Source: SAR202 cluster bacterium bin87
Lineage (GTDB): Bacteria > Chloroflexota > Dehalococcoidia > Lucifugimonadales > UBA3495
NCBI GenBank assembly: GCA_002238825.1
Contig: MPNC01000015.1
Span: forward strand, 1-64,000
Direction: 5' to 3'
DNA: 64,000 nucleotides
Shown piece by piece: positions 1-11,000 of the stretch (its first letter is position 1; each line of letters starts with the position of its first letter). The notes under the pieces are model-generated. The model was not told the DNA's origin, did no database searches, and saw only the letters and a program-made list of their open reading frames with translations. Both the position numbers and the translations under genes were made by a program.

Positions 1-96
1 TTACTCGGATCGGGGACCGGTCGTGTGTCCCTGCCACTGGCCGGCGGCGAGGGCGGCGCAGGTGGTTGCTGCTCTGTGGTCTCGTCGTGATGTTCG

Positions 97-3039
97 TCAG
101 TCTGAGGCGTCGTCCGAGTAGGTGAGCCAGAAGATCTGCTCATTGAGCCAAGACCGGAAGTCGGGCTTCTCGAGGTACGCCTTGAGCAGCTCGGTGTTGG
201 TCCTGAACATGGACGTGATCAGCCGGCGGAGCGCTGCATCGTGTTCAATGCGGGCGTTCTGCGGGTCTGAGTTCCGGCGGGCGTTCCTGTAGGCGGTGTC
301 GGCTGCGACCTGCTCGGGCAGGGTGAGAATCAGCTCGGCCACCTTGTCGGCGTCGGTGAAGTCCGTGCCGTAGGTGTCGTTGAACGTGGCGACGATGCGG
401 GACAGTGGTTCCAGTTCGGGTTCGGACCTACCGGTGCCTCCTCCGCCCGTGGGTACTGGGGAAATTTCAGCGTCTTCGTCGTCGAGTGACAACCGCTGCG
501 TTGCCTGTTTCTCCGTGCGGTAGCTGTCCATGTTGACGGTTTCTAGGATGCCTTTGGACAGGTCTGGGTCCTCGGGTGCCGGCAGTTTCGGGATGAGGAA
601 GGTGAGGAATATGGAGAGTTTTTCCCACTCTGGGTTCGCGTATGGCAGCACCTGCGACAGGAAAGCGTAGAGCCTGGCGAACGCTTTCGCGGAGCCTTTG
701 AACGCGACCTGTCCGTCCTCGCTGAGAGCTAGGTAGGGTTCGACGCACGCGTCGGCGATGGGATCGAGTTCTCCCCTGTCTTTGCCGTTTAGGTAACCCT
801 CGGCGAGTTCGTCCACCTGCTGGGACGTGTACACCTGCGGATTGTCCAGCTTTGCCTTGAGGTCGTGGAGATTGTTGGGGTCGGTTTCCTCGGAAAGAAT
901 GGTGGTCCGGTAGTAATCCTCAAAAGCTTCGCGGATGACGTCGGAGCTGTTCACGAAATCGAGGACGAAGGTGTCGGTCTTGTTCGGGCGGGCTCGGTTG
1001 AGGCGTGACAGCGTCTGTACTGCCTTGATGCCGGCAAGGGTCTTGTCCACGTACATGGTGTGGAGCAGTGGTTCGTCGTAGCCGGTCTGGAACTTGTCGG
1101 CGCAGATGAGGATTCGGAAGGGGTCCTCCTGGATTTTGTCGGGGATCTGGCGGGATGGGAAACCGTTTAGGGAAGCTTCAGAGACGGTTTCGCCTTGATG
1201 TTTTCGTTCTCCCGAGAAGGCGATGATGGACCGGTAGGTGTAGGCGTTCTCCTTGATATAGGCGCTGATGGCACGATGGTAGTCGATGGCGCGGGCGACG
1301 CCGTCCGTGACCACCATGGCGCGGGCCTGGCCGTCGATCTTGCGTGGTCGGAACACCGCCTCGTGGAAATGGTCTACGATGATTTCGGCTTTTCTGCGGA
1401 CGGCGTACTCGTGTCCTTCAACGTAGCGTCGGAGCCTACGCTGGGCGCGTTTGGAGTCGAACTCGGGGTCGTCGTCGATTGCCTTGACGAGGTTGAAGTA
1501 GCTGTTGACGGTGGTGTGGTTGCCGAGTACGTCGAGGATGAAGCCTTCTTGGATAGCCTGCTTCATAGAGTACGTGTGGAACGGCAGGTGCTTGACGGTG
1601 CCGTCTGGTTGGGGCGAGGCATCTCCGAACAGTTCAAGGGTCTTGTTCTTGGGTGTGGCCGTGAAGGCGAAGTAGCTGGCGTTGTTCAACAGGCGGCGGT
1701 TTTCGACGATTCTGTTGATTTGGTCTTGGACGGTGTCGTCGTCATCATCGTCTTGTTCGCCTAGGGACACGTTGATGGCGGCGGAGGTGCGGCCGCCTTG
1801 GCTGGAGTGTGCCTCGTCGATAATGATTGCGAAGTTCCGTCCGCGATGTTCGCTAGTGATGGCGTCGATGATGAAGGGAAACTTCTGGACCGTGGAAATG
1901 ATGATCTTCTTCCCTTCGGTGATGAGTTGCTGCAGTTGCTTGGCGTCTTCGGCGTGTCCCAGGGTGGAGGCTACTTGGGTGAACTGGCGGATATTCTCGT
2001 GGATCTGGTTGTCCAGGACCCGGCGGTCGGTGACGATGAGGATGGAGTCGAACACGGACTTTCCGTTGTTGGCCAGCTCGATGAGCTGTCTCGACAGCCA
2101 CGCGATGGAGTGCGACTTGCCGCTTCCGGCCGAGTGCTGGATCAGGTAGCGCTTCCCTGCGCCGTTGTTGGCGGCATCCTCGAGGAGTTCGCGCACGACT
2201 TGGAGCTGGTGGTAGCGGGGCCAAATCTGCGTGTCGCCCACCTTCTGGGCGTAGTTCTCGATGATGTTGGTGAGGCCGGCCGGCGTCAGGATCTCTTCCC
2301 ACATGTAGTCGGTCTTGAGTCCGTTGGGATTGACTGGGTTACCGGCGCCGCTGTCGTCGTTTCCCTTGTTGAACGGCAGGAAGACGGAGGCCTTCCCGGC
2401 GAGCTTGGTGCAGAACATGACCTCCTGCTCGTCGACGGCGAAGTGGACGGCGCACCGGCCTACGTGGAACAAGTCCTCGCGGGCGCTGCGGGTTTGGCGG
2501 TACTGCTGGACGGCGTCGTCGACGGTCTGCTTGGTGAGGTTGTTCTTCAGCTCGAAGGTGGCGATGGGCAGGCCGTTGATGAATAGCACCAGGTCGAGGG
2601 CGCGTTGCCTCTCGTCGTTGCTGTACCGGAGCTGGCGTGTCACTGAGAACCGGTTCAGGGCGTATCGTGCCTCTGCGGCCGTGTTGCCAGGCGTTGGGGT
2701 GACGTAGAACAGGAAGACGTGGTGCTGGTGGTGGTCGATGCCTAGGCGAAGCACGTCGATGACGCCACGGTTACGGATTTCGCGCTTCAGGCGAGCCAGG
2801 AACTGGCGGCGCGTTGGGTTGTCGTCGTCGAGGGCGAGCGCTGCTGCGACATCCGGCTGGGTGGCGTGCAGGAAGGCGGACAGATGGACGAGGTCCACGC
2901 AGTTGCCGCGGTCGTAGTGCGTTGGATCACCTTGGACCCAGGTGGGCTGGTTGTCGGGGTCTGACTCTGGCCGTTCGGCGGTGAGGATTCGAACGATGCG
3001 TGCTTCGAGACCGCGTTCGGTGGTGTCGGTAGTTGCCAT
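97..3039 (-). CDS. hsdR: Type I restriction enzyme R subunit (HsdR)
   Basis: 980-aa ORF with N-terminal nuclease-like region (LVLFINGLPIATFELKN), Walker A (HSAGSGKSHSIAW) and DEAH box (IIDEAHSSQGG); adjacent to hsdS/hsdM fragments. Confidence 0.95.
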   Translation of the reverse strand: MATTDTTERGLEARIVRILTAERPESDPDNQPTWVQGDPTHYDRGNCVDLVHLSAFLHATQPDVAAALALDDDNPTRRQFLARLKREIRNRGVIDVLRLGIDHHQHHVFLFYVTPTPGNTAAEARYALNRFSVTRQLRYSNDERQRALDLVLFINGLPIATFELKNNLTKQTVDDAVQQYRQTRSAREDLFHVGRCAVHFAVDEQEVMFCTKLAGKASVFLPFNKGNDDSGAGNPVNPNGLKTDYMWEEILTPAGLTNIIENYAQKVGDTQIWPRYHQLQVVRELLEDAANNGAGKRYLIQHSAGSGKSHSIAWLSRQLIELANNGKSVFDSILIVTDRRVLDNQIHENIRQFTQVASTLGHAEDAKQLQQLITEGKKIIISTVQKFPFIIDAITSEHRGRNFAIIIDEAHSSQGGRTSAAINVSLGEQDDDDDDTVQDQINRIVENRRLLNNASYFAFTATPKNKTLELFGDASPQPDGTVKHLPFHTYSMKQAIQEGFILDVLGNHTTVNSYFNLVKAIDDDPEFDSKRAQRRLRRYVEGHEYAVRRKAEIIVDHFHEAVFRPRKIDGQARAMVVTDGVARAIDYHRAISAYIKENAYTYRSIIAFSGERKHQGETVSEASLNGFPSRQIPDKIQEDPFRILICADKFQTGYDEPLLHTMYVDKTLAGIKAVQTLSRLNRARPNKTDTFVLDFVNSSDVIREAFEDYYRTTILSEETDPNNLHDLKAKLDNPQVYTSQQVDELAEGYLNGKDRGELDPIADACVEPYLALSEDGQVAFKGSAKAFARLYAFLSQVLPYANPEWEKLSIFLTFLIPKLPAPEDPDLSKGILETVNMDSYRTEKQATQRLSLDDEDAEISPVPTGGGGTGRSEPELEPLSRIVATFNDTYGTDFTDADKVAELILTLPEQVAADTAYRNARRNSDPQNARIEHDAALRRLITSMFRTNTELLKAYLEKPDFRSWLNEQIFWLTYSDDASD

Positions 3040-3085
3040 GGGGGCACCTGCATCTGCTTTGAATGACGCTGGAATTGTACAGGTG

Positions 3086-3383
3086 CTAATTGGGCAGTTC
3101 TACCTTGGTGTCGCGGACGTTGATCTGGCCGGTTACGACGTCGGCAATCAGGCGGGTGCGGTACTCCTCCACCAACTCGATCTGTCGGCGGGCGCGGGTG
3201 ATAGCGGTGTCAATGCCACCACCGGCATTGTCCAGGTACTCGACGATGGAGGTTTGTTCTGCGTGAGGCGGTAATGCAATGGGAACGCTTTTGAGTATTC
3301 CTGTATTTAGGTTTGCCATAGTTGTTCCTACTGAGAAAGCAGACAGGTATTCACCCACCCAAAGTGCCTGTAATGTCTGGATG
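3086..3383 (-). pseudogene. hsdS: 3' fragment of hsdS (C-terminal part of TRD2 and conserved helix), cut off by transposon
   Basis: Translation IQTLQALWVGEYLSAFSVGTTMANLNTGILKSVPIALPPHAEQTSIVEYLD is a typical HsdS C-terminal half; joins in frame to 21537-22627 after removal of 3384-21536 and one TSD copy. Confidence 0.9.
3375..3383. repeat. 9-bp target site duplication GTCTGGATG (left copy)
   Basis: Identical to 21537-21545; brackets the terminal inverted repeats. Confidence 0.9.
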
Positions 3384-3402
3384 GGCTTTGTCCCATAATA
3401 GC

Positions 3403-3486
3403 AATTTTGGGACGCATTTTGGGACAAGCCGGTTCATTTTGGGACAGCGTACCCTATTTTGGGACAAGGGACCTCATTCTGGGACA
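3403..3486. repeat. Left subterminal array of (C)ATTTTGGGACA repeats
   Basis: Copies start at 3415, 3435, 3455, 3475 (exact 20-bp period) plus a partial at 3404. Confidence 0.9.
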
Positions 3487-3557
3487 GGCCCCCGTTGGAC
3501 GAAATCGGCCTCAGCGATTTGTTCGCTGAGGCCGGTGTGCAACGAGGACTGAGAATT

Positions 3558-3944
3558 TCAAGGCTGCTGAATAGCGACAGTCCCGCCTGGAAATCCAGTG
3601 ACGATGAGCCGCAAACCATTCAGAAAACTCATACCGAGCAAAGGCTCGCTCGGTATCTCGTAAATCGTTACCCGCTTCTCGATCCCTTCGACGCAAGCGA
3701 ATCCGTCAAATGTCTTGAATGCCTTGCTAGTGCCATCCGCGAGCACGAGGTCTTCTACTCCGGCAGGGTTCAGTTGCAATGACGTGATCACTGACCGCGG
3801 TAAAGCCAAACCACCTGTAAACCCGGTATCAACGATGGCCTCTCTCGTTACATGAATGACATTGCCTTGAGTATTCGGTCGTTTGGAAATGCGCACCTGA
3901 ACCACTGGGCGACGTCTGGGTGCATTAATTCTCAAATTCGTCGT
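3558..3944 (-). CDS. Clan AA (retropepsin-like) aspartic protease; exact start uncertain, may overlap upstream gene
   Basis: EAIVDTGFTGGLALP motif and LLGMSFLNGLRL in the 151-aa ORF 3558..4013. Confidence 0.65.
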   Translation of the reverse strand, partial: TTNLRINAPRRRPVVQVRISKRPNTQGNVIHVTREAIVDTGFTGGLALPRSVITSLQLNPAGVEDLVLADGTSKAFKTFDGFACVEGIEKRVTIYEIPSEPLLGMSFLNGLRLIVTGFPGGTVAIQQP

Positions 3945-4242
3945 CAAGGCTGAGCCCTCCGCCGACCGCGTGCGGAGCGTTGTAGCCGATACGTTCTTTC
4001 CAAGTGAACGCATTGGGGCAGCGGAGCCTCAGCCGGGAATCTGCCACCGAATCATCGACGTCGACCTCGTAGAGGCCGCTAGGAACGTCAATGACTACAA
4101 AGCTGCCCTTGTTCGCTTGGCCAGCCTCTTTGAGCTCGGGCAATACCGAGTTGCGATACAAGGACTTGCCTCGCTCGATGTGATCCCTGTACTCTTCTTC
4201 AATGGTAGTTGAATTGGCCACGACGCTATCGCTGGCTACCAT
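3925..4242 (-). CDS. Hypothetical 105-aa protein upstream of aspartic protease
   Basis: ORF overlapping the next gene start; operon-like arrangement. Confidence 0.6.
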   Translation of the reverse strand: MVASDSVVANSTTIEEEYRDHIERGKSLYRNSVLPELKEAGQANKGSFVVIDVPSGLYEVDVDDSVADSRLRLRCPNAFTWKERIGYNAPHAVGGGLSLDDEFEN

Positions 4243-4312
4243 AACGTTTTCTCCTCGTTAGGCCAGATTTGTAACAAAAACCCGGCGGCCACTCGAAAAC
4301 CGACGAGTGACG

Positions 4313-4355
4313 ACCAGGCTTCAATTACGTTGCCCAAGCGTAATTGAAGCCTGGT
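4313..4355. promoter_or_regulatory. 17-bp perfect inverted repeat with 9-nt loop in the divergent intergenic region
   Basis: ACCAGGCTTCAATTACG-TTGCCCAAG-CGTAATTGAAGCCTGGT. Confidence 0.7.
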
Positions 4356-4481
4356 GGGTTTGTCAACGATTGTTGACGCTCCGTCTACGCCCGAGTACCA
4401 TTGCGGCGCTGTCCAAGTCGCCTTTGCGGCGTGTCTAGCGGGGCATACAGGCCCCCTCACAGCATGGAGGAAGATTGACCT

Positions 4482-5051
4482 ATGAACACCAGGTTCTCCA
4501 TTCATCGCAAGTACGTGCTTGCTGCCGCGGCGGCGATCGTCTTGTTGGGAGCGGCGCTGACAGCAAGCAATCTGTTCGCCGCCAATGAACGACAAAATCG
4601 AGATATCCGTCCGTCGAGCAGGTATCTGCCAAGCGAGCACATGACCAATCCCGAGACCGGCCCGGGACTGACCGCGGAGTACCGCGCCCTGGTAGCGCAG
4701 GACACCGCCAAGCAAGATGGACCCGTCGCTGTCCCGGAGCAAGTTGCGCCGGGAACGGACATCTCCGAGGCCCTGGTCCGGTGGCTGGACGAGCAGCCGG
4801 AGAAGATGGGCTTCGTTACCCGGGAAGACGCCCTGACTACCGACGCGGACACCATGGACTGGCTGCTGTACCAGGCGGTGCACAAGGATGTGCTGACCCA
4901 GGAAGAAGCCGACGCGGTGCAGGCGTGGCACGACCGGCGCCCCACCATCGAAGAAGCGCCCGAACTGCTTCAGTACCAGCCGACGTACCTGGAGCCGCCC
5001 GGCGACGATAACAGCGTCAGTGAACTGCTCCGGGGAACAGAAGCCCGCTAA
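4482..5051 (+). CDS. Putative exported protein of unknown function
   Basis: N-terminal hydrophobic signal (VLAAAAAIVLLGAALTASNLFA); 189 aa. Confidence 0.65.
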   Translation: MNTRFSIHRKYVLAAAAAIVLLGAALTASNLFAANERQNRDIRPSSRYLPSEHMTNPETGPGLTAEYRALVAQDTAKQDGPVAVPEQVAPGTDISEALVRWLDEQPEKMGFVTREDALTTDADTMDWLLYQAVHKDVLTQEEADAVQAWHDRRPTIEEAPELLQYQPTYLEPPGDDNSVSELLRGTEAR

Positions 5052-5084
5052 TCCAGCAGCCCTCACCCCCCCCCGGAGTGCGTG

Positions 5085-6722
5085 ATGACCAACTCCCTAC
5101 GTTCGTTGACCCTTCCCCTTTTTGCCATCGTACTGATTGCCCTGGTGGGCGTTGTGGTCGCCACTGCTCCGCCGGTCGGGGCGCAGGGTGGCGCCGCTCC
5201 CGTCACAAACATCACAGTGTGCAGCGGGCCGGAGCCCGGTGAAGTCATCATTTCCTGGGACTCTGTTTCCCAGGCGACGTACTACCGTATCGGGTACGTC
5301 AACATGGTGAAGGACTACCCCCGGGCCAAGGCCAGCACCACCGGCGAGTGGATCGAGGCCTTCATTTATGTTGACGTGAACGCGCGGAACATTCCGGTAA
5401 CTGGCGGGCGCGGTCAGTACACCCTGCGCCGACTTGTTCAGGGCGACAATCACGCCTTTACCGTGCTGACCAGCAACAACGTGGTCAACACTGCAGAGGC
5501 CATCAGCGGCGCATACTCTTGGCCGCAGCCGGCGAACCGTCGCTGGGCATTTCACACGATCACGAACCCGGACCCGGCCTGCTCCGCCGCAGCTCCTGCC
5601 GCCGACACGCCGCTCTCCAACGCGGAACTGGCTCGCCGTGTACGACCTGCCATGGCGAAAATTCTTGCCACTCCCTCCGATGGCAGAACTTATTCCGGCA
5701 CCGGCTTTGTGGTCCGTTCGGACGGCCTGATGGTGACCAACCGGCACGTGGTGGACGATGCCAGCACTGTGGACGTCCACATGACGGCTGCGGACGGGAA
5801 CAGGTTAACGCTCACCGGGCAGGTGCTGGGCCGAGGCATCCTGGCCGATTTGGCGGTGATACGACTTCCGGCCGGGCGCACCTATCCCACGCTGCCGCTG
5901 GGCAATTCGGCTGGTGTGGCCCAGGGCGACGAGATAACCGCGTGGGGCTATCCATCGAGCAGTTTCTTAGGTGATGATCCTACGCTGACCCGCGGCATCA
6001 TCTCCTCGGCCAACCGGATTTTCAACGACACCAGGTATATCCAGACCGACGCCGCTATTGCCGGTGGCAGCAGCGGAGGCCCGGTGGTGGACCGTTTTGG
6101 CCGGGTCGTCGGGGTCAACACCGCCAGCCTGGTGCGGGTCAACGATGACGGCACCAGGACCCCAATTCCCGGCATCTACCTGGCCATCGCGAGCAACGAA
6201 GTGAGCCAACGGTTGAGCACGATGGCAGTCGGCGGGCCTGCCCAAGCTAACTACCGCAATCTGCGGCACGACTACGGCTACAGCATGACCGTTCTCAAAG
6301 GCTGGTACATAGATGACGAGCTGCCGCATTACAGTGACTTTTGGCCATATGGCCAAAGGAGCATTGCGTACATCCGTCGATATGAATTCACAGAGCCGAG
6401 CGGTGTCAGGAGTGCGGACCTTGACTTGCTGGCCAACTACCGGTGGGATCGCCAATTGACCGGGTGGGCGGACGACTGGGTTCTGTTCGAGAAGATTTCC
6501 AAGCGGAAGGTAACCATGAACGGCCAGGAGTTTTACCGGCTGGAGTATCGCAGACAGGGTGGTCCCGGAAACTGCGTTTCACATCGTGTTGAGCTGGTCA
6601 GCGTCTCCTCTTCCTACCCCGGCAAACCAATTGGCTTCGTAACCGGAGCGGGCGTTTGCGAGCTCCACTTGTCCACGCACAGTGGAGAGCGTGACACCAT
6701 GCTCAACAGCTTCCGACCGTAG
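5085..6722 (+). CDS. Secreted FnIII-like plus trypsin-like (S1C type) serine protease
   Basis: Signal peptide; FnIII-like N-term; TGFVVRSDGLMVTNRHVVDD, DLAVIRLP, GGSSGGPVVDRFGRVVGVNTA. Confidence 0.85.
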   Translation: MTNSLRSLTLPLFAIVLIALVGVVVATAPPVGAQGGAAPVTNITVCSGPEPGEVIISWDSVSQATYYRIGYVNMVKDYPRAKASTTGEWIEAFIYVDVNARNIPVTGGRGQYTLRRLVQGDNHAFTVLTSNNVVNTAEAISGAYSWPQPANRRWAFHTITNPDPACSAAAPAADTPLSNAELARRVRPAMAKILATPSDGRTYSGTGFVVRSDGLMVTNRHVVDDASTVDVHMTAADGNRLTLTGQVLGRGILADLAVIRLPAGRTYPTLPLGNSAGVAQGDEITAWGYPSSSFLGDDPTLTRGIISSANRIFNDTRYIQTDAAIAGGSSGGPVVDRFGRVVGVNTASLVRVNDDGTRTPIPGIYLAIASNEVSQRLSTMAVGGPAQANYRNLRHDYGYSMTVLKGWYIDDELPHYSDFWPYGQRSIAYIRRYEFTEPSGVRSADLDLLANYRWDRQLTGWADDWVLFEKISKRKVTMNGQEFYRLEYRRQGGPGNCVSHRVELVSVSSSYPGKPIGFVTGAGVCELHLSTHSGERDTMLNSFRP

Positions 6723-6750
6723 GCCGGCAGTGCGAGGCCATCGGCCAAGT

Positions 6751-7554
6751 TCATGGCGTGGAGCTTTCGTCGTCCGATAACATCAGGGTCGTGCGCGCCG
6801 GGTCCTGCCGAAAAAGTTCCAGCAGCCGCTGCGCGTGATAGACGGCGTAATAGCCCGGAGACGCCGACGTTTTGGTGTGGACCCAGAATCGGTCCGGGCC
6901 CTGCGCTTGGGTGCGTTTTGCCATAGGACGTCCGTCCGAGTGTACCGGGTCCACGTTCACCAAATACCCCAAACCTCGGGACATGGGAACCGGAACGCGT
7001 TCCGGGGTGAGGATACCCCGTTCGTTGAGCCACTGTACCGTGAGGACCAGGATATCCTCCCACTCGCCTATGCGGAGCTCCCGTCCATCGGGGTACCGTA
7101 TGGCCTGAGGTATTGCCGGCATGGCGCCCCGAATGGGCGGCATCGGATATTGCGAGAGCGGCACCTCGCCGCTGATGGTGGTAGCCGCCAGGCGCAACGA
7201 CGGAGGAGGCACCACCTCACTCACGTCCAGACCGTGCCTTTTGGCGTACTCGGAATCGCTGATGCGCCACCCGCCCCAATGGCCGCGCCTGTTCTGATGA
7301 TGGGCGGGTTCCACCCGGTCGGCCAGGTACAGACGATAGAGCAGCCCGGTGATGGCGATATGGCCATAGCCCTGGCGATTGGGAGAAGGCATGTCCTCCG
7401 GGCCCCATCCGATGCGCCCGGCCAGGTACGCGCTGCTCACGTACCCCCGGGGTCGTGACTCCTCCAGCGCGATCAGGATGGCCTCCATCAGCCGGGAGGT
7501 TGCCCTGCGGCCGATGGCCTGGGGATCGGGTCGATTTATTGGACGGTTTCTCAA
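6751..7554 (-). CDS. Hypothetical protein, 267 aa
   Basis: Long ORF, no recognised domain. Confidence 0.6.
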   Translation of the reverse strand: MRNRPINRPDPQAIGRRATSRLMEAILIALEESRPRGYVSSAYLAGRIGWGPEDMPSPNRQGYGHIAITGLLYRLYLADRVEPAHHQNRRGHWGGWRISDSEYAKRHGLDVSEVVPPPSLRLAATTISGEVPLSQYPMPPIRGAMPAIPQAIRYPDGRELRIGEWEDILVLTVQWLNERGILTPERVPVPMSRGLGYLVNVDPVHSDGRPMAKRTQAQGPDRFWVHTKTSASPGYYAVYHAQRLLELFRQDPARTTLMLSDDESSTP

Positions 7555-7910
7555 AAAGCCACCAAATTCAGTAATGCTTCGGTAATGTTACGGATGATAA
7601 GTTGGCCGTGCAAGTCCCCCAAGCACACCGGAAATGGAGGTTTATCCGGGTGTATTTACTGCAAATCGTTGTAATCCCGGTTGTTTGCCGGTATTGGCCA
7701 GCCGCCATCGCCCTGCGTTCGCGGGGATTTAATCCCTACCCCGGAAATTCGGCGCCGGCGCAACGAGACAACATCCATGAACCAGACGCCAGCCACCAAG
7801 GTGGCCTCACCATAAGGAGGTGTGAGCCAAGCAACCTGTAGAAAGCCGCCCCACGCTCATCCTGAGCTTGTCGAATGGACCGCCCGCGGGCAACCAATCA
7901 GCTCCCTTGG

Positions 7911-7968
7911 ATTCCGGCTCAAGGCCGGAATGACGGTGCAAATACCGTCTTTCCTGCGAAAGCAGGAA
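7911..7968. repeat. Two adjacent REP-like hairpins
   Basis: ATTCCGGC-TCAAG-GCCGGAAT and TTCCTGC-GAAA-GCAGGAA. Confidence 0.7.
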
Positions 7969-8065
7969 CCCAGGATGGAGAACAGGCCCCGGAAACCACG
8001 GGCCGAGGGCGCAACCCGAAACTCAACGTACCCAGAGGACAATCTCGAAAGGGAGATATTGTCAA

Positions 8066-11000
8066 ATGAGTAGAAAAACGAGAAAGCTGATATGGTCAGC
8101 TCCCTTGGTGGCGGTGCTAGCCGTCGCCGGCGCACTGGCCATCTTTGCGGCCCTGGGGCCGGGAACCGCTCTGGCCCACGACCCGCCCGGCGCGGTGACG
8201 GATCTTACCCTCAAGGTGGAAAGCCAGACGGAAATCAAGCTGTCCTGGAAGGCCCCCACCACCGGCGGCGCGGTTGACAGTTACCGGATTGACAAGTCCG
8301 AGAACGCCCTGAGCTGGACGCTCCTCACCGACAGCGCCCCCGGCAACATGCAGACCTACTCAGACACCACGGTGGAACAGGGCGAACTCCGGTACTACCG
8401 GGTCTTTGCCGTCAACTCCGCGGGCACCGGGCCCGTGTCTGAATTCGAGGGAGCACAGACCTCCGGCGCAGTCGGGCCGGGGCCGGTTACCGGGCTGCAG
8501 GCCGCTCCCGCCTCCGGGAACGACGGACGGACGCAAATCGTCCTCAACTGGAACGCTCCCGCCAAGACCGGCGGCTCTCCCATCGAGAGGTACCACATCT
8601 ATTACGAAGTGCCCACCGATGATGATAGTTTGCAATTCACGGAGCGTGGCGAGGATGCAACGGGAATTGCTCCTACTGGCAGTAACAGGATCGTTGCCAC
8701 CGAGGACGCCAGCAACACTTTCTTGTTCAAGAAAGTGGACGATGGTGATGACGACGGCGATGACCCCGACGACCTGATGCCGAACACAACCTATCGGTTC
8801 CGGGTGTATGCGGTCAATGAGGCAGGAAACGTCTCGGCTACCGCTCCTGACACCCGCGGCACGACCACCAAAAAGGTAGGTAATCCGACTGCGCCGACCG
8901 GTCTCACCGCAGTTGCATCGGCCACCGAAGCAGTCCAGCTGTACTGGTACCACCCGGCGGACAATGGCGGGGCGACTATCACTGAGTTCCGCGTCCACCA
9001 GAAGTCGGGCAGTGAATCCTGGCCTGACGCTGACGCCATTGGTACCGACGATCGAGTCACGGCGGTTGAAGCTCCGACGGATACGACGGGTACCAATCCC
9101 GAAATTAACCACACTGTTGTCGGTCTCACCAACGACACGACTTATCAATTCCGGGTGTACGCCGCCCAGGGGGCATTAGCGGTTTCTCCCATAAGCGGGA
9201 GGTCCAAAACCGTGTCGGCTACCCCGGTAGCTGAGGCGGTTGTACCCGATGCCCCCACCGAAGCAGATGACAACCTTGACGGCGACCGGGACGCCAAAGG
9301 TGTGGTGACGTTGACTTGGGACCGCCCCACCACCCCCCCCGAGGGTGAGGATACTATCCTGAGCTACCGGATCGACGTATCCGACGACGGTTACAGGTGG
9401 GACAAACTCATCGAATCCACAAGCTTCACCAAGGGAAAGTACAATTACAAGGACCCGAAGCGCGGCGACGGCGTCCAGCGGTACTACCGTTTGTTTGCGC
9501 GCAACCGCCACGGCTTTAGCAGCGCATCCGCGACCCTAACTGTTCCCGTAACTGAGGCAGCCGCCCCGGGTTTGGTGCGGAACTTAACCGCAACGGCCGA
9601 CGCCGTGGACCCCACGAAGATTCACCTCACGTGGGATGCTCCTTCCACTGACGGAGGCGCCGACCTGGTGGGGTACTGCATTGACTATGCGGTAACCAAC
9701 CCTGAGCCGGTCCAAGCGCTAATGGAGGCCCCAACTAACGCTGTGCCGTGCGCGAACGCCAAGCCGAATAATGATCCTAATGGAGACGATAATAACGATG
9801 ACGCCACTGGCGGCCGGGTAAAGATTGAGGTCAAGGTTCCGGAAACCGGCAACCCCAACCCTCCGACCAGCTACACCGTTGAGAAGTTGCAGGCGCAAGA
9901 CACCGTGGAATTCCGCGTCATCGCTAACAACCTGAGCGTTTCCAACATGCGGATGTACGGCGACATCGACACAGCTGACACGGTAGCCGCGACTACTGTC
10001 AAGGCGGCCCGTCCCAACCCGCCGGAGGACCTGTCGGCCGAGCCGGCGCGGGCATCCAACCTGCCCGGCACCTCCAATACTGGCGTGAACCTGAGCTGGA
10101 ACGCGCCGATGGAACCCGGAATGGGCGTGGAGATTGACGGTTACCACATCCAAGTATCCACCGACGGCGGCACGACCTGGACGGACGTGGAGGCCGACAC
10201 GGGCGATGTGCTCACGTACACCACCCACGACAGCGAGCCGAAAGCCGGCGAGTTGCGGATGTATCGCGTGGCGGCCATCGACGACCAGGCAACCACCGAT
10301 GAGAGCGAATGGTCCAACGTGGCCTACTACCCGCACGCGCTGGCGCAGCCCGGCAAGCCCACCCTGACGGCCATGAAGGACGCCGACATGCCCGGCACCA
10401 AGGTCAAGCTGACCTGGACCGCGCCGGACATGAACGCCGACCTGGTCACCGGCTACATCATCGAACGCCGCCACGCCGGCGACATGATGGGTGACATCCC
10501 GTCCGACGGCTACAACGACGGCGTCATGGGCAGATCGCACGCCTTCATGGACTACAAGGAATGGTGGGAGACGCTGAACTGCAAGGGAATGCTGGCAGTG
10601 GCCGGCAGCAGCGCCAGCGACACGGCTACGCAGGGTGAATCTGCGCAGGACACCGCCGACCGCGACATGTACTGCAAGCACTTCGACAATACCGCGCCCA
10701 CCAGCATGGACTTCCCTGCTGACAAGGAGATTTCCGAAGCAACCGCCATGAAGGTCAAGGACCTGTTCATGAAGCGTTACGTCACCGACGACACGGGCAA
10801 GACCATGACCATGTTCACCGGCATGATGTACACCGACATGAACCTCATGGCGAACACGAAGTACACCTACCGCATCCGCGCCACTCACGGCACGAAGGCG
10901 GGCCCGTGGTCCGACACCGCCATGGCGACAACCGACTCCGGCGTCACCGCGCTTACCGTGCCCACCAACATGGGGGTTTGCGTCGGGGGCGATCCCGGCT

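Noticed and set aside
1195-2707. Plus-strand ORFs over hsdR (1195..1764, 1682..2149, 1798..2586, 2315..2707)
   Set aside because: Antisense to HsdR with clear helicase motifs.
3403-3486. CRISPR-like periodic repeats (also 21442-21531)
   Set aside because: Total period is only 20 bp with 12-bp repeats; better explained as transposase-binding arrays at transposon ends.
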